64,000 nucleotides of DNA, from the NCBI GenBank assembly GCA_000403335.2, contig KE159629.1, positions 124,001 to 188,000 on the forward strand, given 5' to 3'. The position numbers were made by a program, and so were the translations under genes. Positions 19,064 through 25,940 of this stretch are shown piece after piece. The DNA is from Lachnospiraceae bacterium MD335. GTDB taxonomy: Bacteria > Bacillota > Clostridia > Lachnospirales > Lachnospiraceae. Numbering within the stretch: the first letter of the stretch is position 1; every line of letters starts with the position of its first letter. The notes beneath the pieces are model-generated. The model worked only from the letters and a program-made list of their open reading frames with translations, did no database searches and was not told the DNA's origin.

Positions 19064-19095
19064 AAATTTTATCTGTCATGAAAGGAGACAAAAAC

Positions 19096-19962
19096 ATGGC
19101 AAGTGCAGCGGTAAAACCGATGGAACAAATGGAAGAACTAAAACAAATTTTAATTGATCTGAAACAAAATACAGGCGTGCAGGTTGTAAATATGGTACAG
19201 GAGAGCTTTAAGACAATGGATGCGCAGCGCCAAGTATTGCAGCAGGAGCTTCAGGACGTAAAGGCGCAGTTAAATGCAATGCAGGAAACTTTAAACAGCC
19301 TGAACCAGCAGCCGCAGTTACCTGTAAATTATGTTATTCAGGTAAAAAACAACCATTCAATCATGAAAGGACTTGCGGAAGGGCTTGAAAAGAGCATTTC
19401 AGGACTCGGAAAACATATTGCGCGTATGAAAAAGAGTATGGGTGAAAAGGCAACGAAAATCGTAAAGGATTTTAAGGCTCATGGAGTTATAGCATTGAAC
19501 AATATTTTCCAAAAGCTGGGGATTAAAGAGTTCTATAAGACAGGGGAGCAGTATTACAGCGATGAGGCTCATAAAGCGAAGGCGGCAATTGATAAACTCA
19601 ATGCCATTAATATGGAAATAAATAAAACCAAAACGCATTTTGTTAATATTGGACGGGCAGTATTAGGAGGAGAGCTTAAAACAGCGTCTGAGAAACAGAG
19701 CAGATTACTTGAAGCGCTAAAAGCGCCATATACAAAACGGTTACAGTCATGTCAGAAGGAAAGCGCAAGGTGTCACAAAATGGTTGCCAAATTTGAGAAG
19801 TTGGAGCAGCAGGCAGTTAAAAGTAAATCTGTCTTGGGAAAAATTGATAAGTTTAGTAACGTTAAAGCAGAAGAACAAGAGAGTCACCATGGTTTGGACA
19901 TGAAGCAGACGCATGAGACAGAGGCTCAACAACATAAACGTAATGACAGGTCTGAAAGATAG
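19096..19962 (+). CDS. DUF6674-like helical protein of the transfer operon
   Basis: A 288-residue, mostly alpha-helical cytoplasmic protein with predicted coiled coil near residues 10-80 (QMEELKQILIDLKQN, LQQELQDVKAQLNAMQETL). Residues 110-240 resemble the DUF6674 proteins that sit upstream of pcfB in CTn-type elements (AHGVIALNNIFQKLGI; GRAVLGGELKTAS). The tail is polar and His/Gln-rich. AAAGGAG at 19081-19087 selects ATG 19096; a start at 19000 would run through the palindrome. No molecular function is known. Confidence 0.75.
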   Translation: MASAAVKPMEQMEELKQILIDLKQNTGVQVVNMVQESFKTMDAQRQVLQQELQDVKAQLNAMQETLNSLNQQPQLPVNYVIQVKNNHSIMKGLAEGLEKSISGLGKHIARMKKSMGEKATKIVKDFKAHGVIALNNIFQKLGIKEFYKTGEQYYSDEAHKAKAAIDKLNAINMEINKTKTHFVNIGRAVLGGELKTASEKQSRLLEALKAPYTKRLQSCQKESARCHKMVAKFEKLEQQAVKSKSVLGKIDKFSNVKAEEQESHHGLDMKQTHETEAQQHKRNDRSER

Positions 19963-19976
19963 GGGGGATTGTACAT

Positions 19977-20588
19977 ATGCCAAGTTTATCAGATGACATT
20001 GCGTCCAAAACCCTGGATAAAGCGCCGCAAACTGCAAAGATGCTTGCCAAAGGTGCGGATACAGGTATCAGGACTACAGGAAAAGCGATAAAAGGGATAT
20101 GTCTTATACTTGGAAAAGGCGTTGGATTTACCACAAAAAATGTAATGAATGCAGTAAAAGAAAAAGCATTAAAGAAAACAGGGGATATAAAATACTCGCG
20201 GCGCAACATTAATATAAAACAACTGTCACAATCAGGAACAGTAAAAAAGATTGATGATGCCATTACGGGTGATGTAATGAGACATTTTGACGCGGCGTGT
20301 AAACAACACGGCGTAAAATATTGTGCGATGAAGGATACAAAAGACCAGCAAAATCCGCAGTATTATGTATTTTATGAAGGCAGGTCTGCCGATTTGATAC
20401 TGCATGTCATGGAACAGGCGTATAAAGAGTATATTTCCGAGCAGCAGAAGGGAAAGGATATTGCAAAAGAAAAAGCCCCCGAAGGTCTTCGGGCAAAGCT
20501 TTCATTTTTTCGCGATAGGGTTGCAGCTTTGGACAGAGACGACGCGGCAGTAGAGAAGCACCGCACGCAACCTGAGCCACAAAGATAG
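19977..20588 (+). CDS. PcfB-like (DUF3801) conjugation protein
   Basis: A 203-residue basic protein. The C-terminal half has the PcfB/DUF3801 pattern: IKQLSQSG, then a FDAACKQHGVKYCAMKDTKD block and YYVFYEGRSADLILHVMEQAY. In enterococcal pCF10, PcfB is a relaxosome-linked factor that works with the VirD4-type PcfC, and the gene here is likewise directly upstream of virD4. The N-terminal part has a lysine-rich amphipathic stretch. GGGGGG precedes the start. Confidence 0.85.
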   Translation: MPSLSDDIASKTLDKAPQTAKMLAKGADTGIRTTGKAIKGICLILGKGVGFTTKNVMNAVKEKALKKTGDIKYSRRNINIKQLSQSGTVKKIDDAITGDVMRHFDAACKQHGVKYCAMKDTKDQQNPQYYVFYEGRSADLILHVMEQAYKEYISEQQKGKDIAKEKAPEGLRAKLSFFRDRVAALDRDDAAVEKHRTQPEPQR

Positions 20589-20610
20589 CAGCCCGTAGAA
20601 GGAGACCTAT

Positions 20611-22413
20611 ATGGAAAATAAAACATATAAAGAAAAGCTTCAGGCTTTCCGTGAGAAACCTCTAAAACAAAAATTAAGAGTAATGTTGCCTTATATTATC
20701 GCATCTTTTGTATGCAGCAGAGTAGCAGAACTGTACAGGCTGTGCGGTGGAAACATAGTAAAGATCGTCAAAAATTTAGCATACCTGTATAAATCCGTTC
20801 CTCATTTTATACTGACCGATTTGCTTATCGGTATCACAGTAGGATGTTTTATTGTCTGTTATATAAAATTCGAAAACAGGCTTAAACGCAAAAACACAAG
20901 AATGGGGGAGGAGTACGGCGCTTCACGATGGGGAACTGCGGATGACATCAAACCATTTATAGATCCTAATCCATTTAATAACATTATTCTGTCAAAAACA
21001 GAATTTCTCTCAATGAATCCGAGAATGAAGAAATTCAACTTAAACAGAAACAAGCACGTTGTAATTTACGGCGGTTCCGGAAGCGGAAAGACATACGGCG
21101 TTGTAAAGCCAAATCTTTACCAGCTCCACAGCAGCTATGTACTGACCGATCCAAAAGGGACATTACTTCCGGAGACAGGAAATCTTTTTGCCAAGAAAGG
21201 GTACAGGATAAAAGTATTTGACACGGTTAATCTCGCAAACAGTATGCATTACAATCCGTTTGCATACATAAAACAGCCCAAAGACATACTGACGCTTGCA
21301 AACGTACTGTTTACGAACCTAAAACCGGAGAATGCGGGAACACCGCCTGACCCGTTTTTTGATCAGGCTGCGCTGCTATGGCTACAGGCGACAATCGGCT
21401 ATCTATGGTATGAAGCGCCTAAAGAAGAGCAGAATATACCGACGTTACTGGAAATTCTTGAAGCGGATGAGGTGAAGGAGGATGATGAGAATTATAAAAA
21501 TGCGGTAGACATGCTGTTTGAAGAACTCGAACAGAAAAATAAAAAACATTTTGCGGTGAAGCAGCGAAAAAAATACAAAAAAGCGGCGGGCAAAACGGCG
21601 AAGTCGATTTTAATTACACTTGGAGCATACCTTGCGCCGTTTGATATTCCGGAGGTAAATGAGCTTGTACAGTATGATGAGCTTGAGTTTGACACGTTTG
21701 GAGATCCGGATCAGAAAAGCATTCTGTATATCATTATTTCGGATACGGATACCACTTATAATTTCCTTCCGGCTATGATATTCACGCAGATGTTTAATGT
21801 ACTCTGCTATAAGGCAGACAAGGAAATGGGCGGAAAGCTGAAAACGCCGGTACAGTTTATACTGGACGAGTTTGCCAATATCGGAAAAATTCCGAAGTTT
21901 GACGTTCTGATTGCCACTATCCGAAGCCGTCTGATGTCATGTATTATCATCCTTCAAACGCAGAGCCAGCTAAAAACAAACTACAAAGATGCAGCGGAAA
22001 CGATAACAGGCAATTGTGATACCGAAATTTTTCTCGGCGGTAAAGAAAAAAGCACGGTAAAAGACATTGAGGAGTCGCTTGGTGATGAAACGATTGATTT
22101 ATTCAATGAATCAAAAACCTACAGCAACCAGGAAAGCAGCGGAATTAATTATAATAAAGTCGGGCGTAAACTGAAAAACATATTTGAACTGAAGACAATG
22201 GACCGGGATAAATGCATCGTGCAAATATCAGGACTTCCGCCGTTTTTCAGTGACAAATACAGACCGGAAATGCACCCGAATTATAAATACACCGCAGACG
22301 CAGACGACCGTAATCTGTTTGATTTCCCCAAATACCGCAGGAAGCTTGCCGAGAAAGAGAATGTGTCAGATATTAAATTCCATAATTCGGATACTTACAG
22401 GGTTATTGTGTAA
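20611..22413 (+). CDS. VirD4-type coupling protein
   Basis: The 600-residue protein is a type IV coupling ATPase that brings the relaxase-DNA complex to the transfer channel. Two membrane spans lie near residues 25-45 and 68-90. The Walker A motif GGSGSGKT is at about residue 154, followed by LTDPKGTLLPETG; the Walker B segment FILDEFANIGKIP is at about 416. Between them, residues about 245-345 form the all-alpha domain thought to choose substrates. Part of that domain is copied in the minus-strand gene at 58008-59252. AAGGAG lies just before the ATG. Confidence 0.95.
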   Translation: MENKTYKEKLQAFREKPLKQKLRVMLPYIIASFVCSRVAELYRLCGGNIVKIVKNLAYLYKSVPHFILTDLLIGITVGCFIVCYIKFENRLKRKNTRMGEEYGASRWGTADDIKPFIDPNPFNNIILSKTEFLSMNPRMKKFNLNRNKHVVIYGGSGSGKTYGVVKPNLYQLHSSYVLTDPKGTLLPETGNLFAKKGYRIKVFDTVNLANSMHYNPFAYIKQPKDILTLANVLFTNLKPENAGTPPDPFFDQAALLWLQATIGYLWYEAPKEEQNIPTLLEILEADEVKEDDENYKNAVDMLFEELEQKNKKHFAVKQRKKYKKAAGKTAKSILITLGAYLAPFDIPEVNELVQYDELEFDTFGDPDQKSILYIIISDTDTTYNFLPAMIFTQMFNVLCYKADKEMGGKLKTPVQFILDEFANIGKIPKFDVLIATIRSRLMSCIIILQTQSQLKTNYKDAAETITGNCDTEIFLGGKEKSTVKDIEESLGDETIDLFNESKTYSNQESSGINYNKVGRKLKNIFELKTMDRDKCIVQISGLPPFFSDKYRPEMHPNYKYTADADDRNLFDFPKYRRKLAEKENVSDIKFHNSDTYRVIV

Positions 22414-22416
22414 TTC

Positions 22417-22434
22417 TTATGCGACGTCGCATAA
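22417..22434. repeat. GACGTC palindrome, copy 2
   Basis: The perfect 18-bp TTATGCGACGTCGCATAA begins four bases after the virD4 stop, and the first Rpn gene follows. Confidence 0.95.
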
Positions 22435-22517
22435 ATTTATTGTTTTTTACAGCACAAAATGTTAAAATAAAGGCGAAGAGGTTCATGGAAATCTCTCGTC
22501 AGATTATTGAAAGAGGG

Positions 22518-23591
22518 ATGAATATGATAAATACACCATATGATGACGTGTTCCGGACGCTGTTAAATGACTGTCCTAAATTAATTATTCCGGTTTTAAA
22601 TGAGATTTTTCAGGAACACTATACAGGCAATGAAGAAATCCGGTTTTTACCAAATGAACATTTTCTTAACAGACAGGGCGGAAAGGAAGACGAGCGAATT
22701 ACAGATTCTGCTTTTGTAATTCAGTCACCGGAGCCCAAAAACTATCATATGGAGTGTCAGAGCACACCGGATAACAGCATGCTGGTCCGCATTTTTGAAT
22801 ATGATGCACAAATCGCGCTGGATAACGGAAGGATACAGGGAGATACGCTTACGGTAGAATTTCCGAACTCTGCGGTACTGTTTCTGCGTTGTGATGCAAA
22901 AACTCCGGACCAATTGAAACTGTGCCTGAAAACACCTGGGGGAGATGTGAGATACAACATACCCGTTATGAAACAGAACAACTATGAAATAGAAAAAATA
23001 TTTCAAAAGAATTTGCTGTTTTTAATACCGTTTAATATTTTTTCACATGAGAGTAAGCTGCCTGAATATGATGGTAATAAGGTGAAGCTTGAGGAGCTGA
23101 AGCAGGAATATGTCCACATAAGGGAAAAGCTCGAAGAACTTTGTAGGGATAAGCACATTGATGAATATACAAAGTGTACAATTGTTGACATGTCTGATAA
23201 GGTAATAGAGCATATAGCTGCAAAGTATGAAAATGTGAAGGAAGGAGTGAAATCTGTTATGGGTGGAAAAATACTTGAATATGAAGCAAAAACCATTAGA
23301 AACGAAGGAATTACACAAGGAATTACACAAGGAATTACACAAGGAATTACACAAGGAATGATTAAGGCTTATGTCGATTTAATAAATGATGGCATTATAA
23401 CTTTGAAGGAAGCTGCCGGACGTCTGCATGTCAGCGAAAAAGAAATTCTTTCCTTTAAAGATAACAGTACTGCGGTTCAGATTAAGGAAGGCAGCGTGCG
23501 GGAAAAGCTTGATGCTTTTAAACAGGAAACAGGGAAAAATGAGCAGCAGCCTAAGACTCCTGTTAAAAATATGGAGGAGCTTCAAAAATAA
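22518..23591 (+). CDS. Rpn-type PD-(D/E)XK nuclease family protein 1
   Basis: A protein of about 357 residues of the Rpn/YhgA-like (PDDEXK transposase-associated) family. The N-terminal domain has YDDVFRTLLND, then DSAFVIQ and YHMECQST, which fit the D...ExQ nuclease core. The C-terminal part is helical with a GITQ tandem repeat (residues about 264-279) and an HTH-like AAGRLHVSEKEI. Family members promote recombination or cut DNA non-specifically. GAAAGAGGG lies just before ATG 22518; ATG 22485 is an alternative. The gene stands between virD4 and maff2 and is bracketed by palindromes, which suggests insertion. Confidence 0.8.
   Translation: MNMINTPYDDVFRTLLNDCPKLIIPVLNEIFQEHYTGNEEIRFLPNEHFLNRQGGKEDERITDSAFVIQSPEPKNYHMECQSTPDNSMLVRIFEYDAQIALDNGRIQGDTLTVEFPNSAVLFLRCDAKTPDQLKLCLKTPGGDVRYNIPVMKQNNYEIEKIFQKNLLFLIPFNIFSHESKLPEYDGNKVKLEELKQEYVHIREKLEELCRDKHIDEYTKCTIVDMSDKVIEHIAAKYENVKEGVKSVMGGKILEYEAKTIRNEGITQGITQGITQGITQGMIKAYVDLINDGIITLKEAAGRLHVSEKEILSFKDNSTAVQIKEGSVREKLDAFKQETGKNEQQPKTPVKNMEELQK
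23307..23354 (+). repeat. Four 12-bp tandem units in Rpn gene 1
   Basis: GGAATTACACAA is repeated four times head to tail and encodes GITQ units. The unit length keeps the frame, so copy-number change would alter linker length only. Confidence 0.95.
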
Positions 23592-23592
23592 T

Positions 23593-23610
23593 TTATGCGA
23601 CGTCGTATAG
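23593..23610. repeat. GACGTC palindrome, copy 3 (degenerate)
   Basis: TTATGCGACGTCGTATAG differs from the consensus at two positions in the right arm. It separates the two Rpn genes. Confidence 0.85.
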
Positions 23611-23633
23611 GACATAGGGAGCAGGTGGTACTT

Positions 23634-24440
23634 TTGAGTATAACGGAACAGACATATCAACAGGATTTAGAACGTCTGAAATCACTCCGATACATGGATG
23701 ATGATTTTATGACGGTCTGCCTTGCAGATAATTTTGAAGGCGTGGAACTGATACTACGGATTGTTTTAGGGCGGGAGGACATAAAAATTAAATCGGTCAG
23801 GACACAGGAGCCGATGAAGAATTTGCAAGGACGTTCTGCTATTTTAGACGTTCATGCGATTGGCAGCACTAAGAAAGAGTTTGACGTAGAAATTCAAAGG
23901 TCAGACGCAGGAGCAGGCGCAAAGAGGGCAAGGCATAACAGCATCCTACTGGACGCGCATATATTAAAACCCGGAGATGATACGGAAAATATTCCCGACA
24001 GTTATGTTATTTTTATTACAGAAAATGATGTTATGGGAAAAAATCAAGCTATATATCACATACAGCGGTATGTGGAAATTGATGATAGAAAAGAATTGTT
24101 TGGAGACGGTTCGCATATCATATATGTTAATGGGAAATATCGGGGCAATGATGAAGTCGGTAAGTTAATGCACGATTTTTCATGTAATAATCCAAACGAT
24201 ATGAACTTTGAAGTGCTTGCTAAAAAAGCACGATATTTTAAGCAGGATGAGAAAGGAGTTGCTACTATGTGTAAAATTATGGAAGATATGAGAAATGAGG
24301 CGGCACAAAATAAAGCAAAAAAAATGGCTATTCGTATGATTAAAGCAGGAAAAATGCCATTGGAAGATATAGCTGATTATACAGAGCTGCCTTTTGATAC
24401 AATAAAAGAGTTGGAAAATCAGACAATGCAGTTGGTGTAA
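23634..24440 (+). CDS. Rpn-type PD-(D/E)XK nuclease family protein 2
   Basis: This 268-residue protein belongs to another Rpn subgroup. It starts with YQQDLERLKSLRYMDDDFMTVCL, and the nuclease core reads ILDVHAIG then FDVEIQRSD, a clear D...ExQ pattern near residues 80-100. The C-terminus AIRMIKAGKMPLEDIADYTELP resembles the tail of the third Rpn protein (52818-53705). TTG 23634 is favoured because AGGTGG lies at 23623-23628; an ATG at 23595 would fall inside the palindrome. It is close to but clearly diverged from Rpn protein 1, so the pair is not a recent duplication. Confidence 0.8.
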   Translation: MSITEQTYQQDLERLKSLRYMDDDFMTVCLADNFEGVELILRIVLGREDIKIKSVRTQEPMKNLQGRSAILDVHAIGSTKKEFDVEIQRSDAGAGAKRARHNSILLDAHILKPGDDTENIPDSYVIFITENDVMGKNQAIYHIQRYVEIDDRKELFGDGSHIIYVNGKYRGNDEVGKLMHDFSCNNPNDMNFEVLAKKARYFKQDEKGVATMCKIMEDMRNEAAQNKAKKMAIRMIKAGKMPLEDIADYTELPFDTIKELENQTMQLV

Positions 24441-24479
24441 TTAATTATATCAGTCAGAGTTAAATACAGTAACGACCTT

Positions 24480-24515
24480 AGAGCATGTAGAAACTGAAAA
24501 CTATGTGCTCTTTTT
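24480..24515 (+). terminator. Hairpin terminator after Rpn gene 2
   Basis: AGAGCATGTAG (from 24480) pairs with CTATGTGCTCT (24501-24511) apart from two central bases, and five T residues follow. Confidence 0.75.
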
Positions 24516-24544
24516 GTTTTAAATGAGCATAAATTGCATAACTT

Positions 24545-24562
24545 TTATGCGACGTCGCATAA
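24545..24562. repeat. GACGTC palindrome, copy 4
   Basis: A perfect 18-bp copy of TTATGCGACGTCGCATAA lies after the Rpn terminator and before the maff2 leader region. Confidence 0.95.
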
Positions 24563-24587
24563 GAATATAAATCACGTAAAAGGGGGG

Positions 24588-24668
24588 ATGCCTTATGGAC
24601 TACTAAAATATAATAACTGAATATGGAACTGTTGTAAGCCTTTCTGAAATATCAGAGAGGTATTTTTT
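24588..24668 (+). promoter_or_regulatory. Possible leader peptide and attenuator before maff2
   Basis: After GGGGGG, an ATG at 24588 opens a 10-codon frame (MPYGLLKYNN) ending at 24620. A hairpin follows at 24639-24660 (CCTTTCTGA with TCAGAGAGG, one mismatch) and a T-rich run at 24663-24668, only a few bases before the AGGAGG of maff2. Order and spacing resemble a translation-linked attenuator; this is inference. Confidence 0.4.
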
Positions 24669-24689
24669 ATGTTTAGGAGGAATAAAACT

Positions 24690-25016
24690 ATGAATTTAGG
24701 TATGGCGTTAGGCATACTGATGTCAAAAATGGTAATTAAGTTTAAATGGGCTATGATGTGTGCCAATATGCTGGCGACAGGGCTGCTCCTTGATGCGACT
24801 TCTTTTTTGGATACCGGAGTTGAATGGGGCTCTGCGATTGTATCAGTCGGAGGGGCAGTTTTATTGATAGTAGGGCTGAATGATTACTCAGAAGGAAAAA
24901 CGCAGCATAATCCAAATGCAAAACAGGAGGGACTGACTAAAATAGTGGGTGGAATAGCTGTTATTTTAATCGGTGTAGGACTTGTTCCCCAAATCAGAAC
25001 TTTGTTCCCAGAATAA
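24690..25016 (+). CDS. Maff2-type small membrane protein (pilin-like)
   Basis: The 108-residue protein has hydrophobic segments near residues 5-25, 45-62 and 80-98. The C-terminal half NPNAKQEGLTKIVGGIAVILIGVGLVPQI matches Maff2 family proteins in Clostridia elements (key blocks NPNAKQEG and VILIGVGLVP). By size and place these are thought to be VirB2/TrbC-like channel subunits. AGGAGG at 24675-24680 sets the start at ATG 24690. In related elements it follows virD4 directly; here two Rpn genes intervene. Confidence 0.8.
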   Translation: MNLGMALGILMSKMVIKFKWAMMCANMLATGLLLDATSFLDTGVEWGSAIVSVGGAVLLIVGLNDYSEGKTQHNPNAKQEGLTKIVGGIAVILIGVGLVPQIRTLFPE

Positions 25017-25033
25017 TGTGAGGGACAAAGAAT

Positions 25034-25927
25034 ATGGATGAATGGGGACATAATATCGGTCAGAAGCTGATGGGAAGCATCTATGAGGCGGTTCATGCCA
25101 TATGCGACCATCTTTTCGATTTTCTGTTCTACTATTTAAACCATCAGGTAGAATGGGCGCAATTGGAACTTAAGCAGCCAATCGATGAATGGAACGAAAG
25201 CGTGTTTGTATTAATAAGGGATATTGTGGCAAAAGATGTGTGTATACCAATTGCTGCCGCATTCATCACATTTATATTCTGCTATGAGATAATACAGCTT
25301 TTGCAGGATGAGAATAGAATGCGAAACATCACAAAGCAGACACTTTTTGTAACCATTATGAAATTCAGTGTATGCGGTGTGATCTGTGCAAAAAGCTTTG
25401 ATATTGTAATGGGATTTTATGAAATAGGCACGAAAGCAGTCACAATACTTGGAGATCGAACCAACGGTGCGTTAGATGGAGGATTGTTATCATTTGATGA
25501 AATCCTTCCGCCAACCATTGAAGAATATGAACTGGTACACGTTTTTCAGATTATAGGGGATTTATTACTGATTTTATGCGCAATTATAATTGTTGTTGTG
25601 CTGTCCGCAATCATATATGTCAGGATTACGATATGGTTTTTGGAATTTCTGATATATGCGTCGATGGCGCCTATTCCATTTTCAACATTTAACAATAAGG
25701 AATGGGCACAGGTTGGCATGAATTACACACGAAAAATGCTTGCATTGTCTTTTGAAGGTTTTTTCATGCTGCTAATGCTTGCAATGTATGGCTTCATAAC
25801 CGGCGGATTGACAGCAGGAGATGATTTTATTGAAACACTGACAATGCTTTTGGGGACAGGAGTGGCGCTTATAATGCTGATGGGAAAAGCAGGCAGTATT
25901 TCCGCAAGCATATTTAACGCACACTAA
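25034..25927 (+). CDS. VirB6/TrbL-like polytopic conjugation protein
   Basis: The 297-residue membrane protein has at least five to six predicted spans (for example around residues 70-90, 105-130, 175-205, 235-260 and 265-290). It contains the VRITIWFLEFLIYASMAPIPFS segment in two parts that marks TrbL-like channel components. It sits between the Maff2 protein and the VirB4 ATPase as in CTn and Tn1549 elements. It probably forms part of the inner transfer pore. Confidence 0.85.
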   Translation: MDEWGHNIGQKLMGSIYEAVHAICDHLFDFLFYYLNHQVEWAQLELKQPIDEWNESVFVLIRDIVAKDVCIPIAAAFITFIFCYEIIQLLQDENRMRNITKQTLFVTIMKFSVCGVICAKSFDIVMGFYEIGTKAVTILGDRTNGALDGGLLSFDEILPPTIEEYELVHVFQIIGDLLLILCAIIIVVVLSAIIYVRITIWFLEFLIYASMAPIPFSTFNNKEWAQVGMNYTRKMLALSFEGFFMLLMLAMYGFITGGLTAGDDFIETLTMLLGTGVALIMLMGKAGSISASIFNAH

Positions 25928-25940
25928 GGGGGACAGGAAA

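Noticed and set aside
19000-19095. Longer start for the DUF6674-like gene
   Set aside because: It would translate the palindrome and overlap the previous gene; AAAGGAG at 19081 clearly serves ATG 19096.
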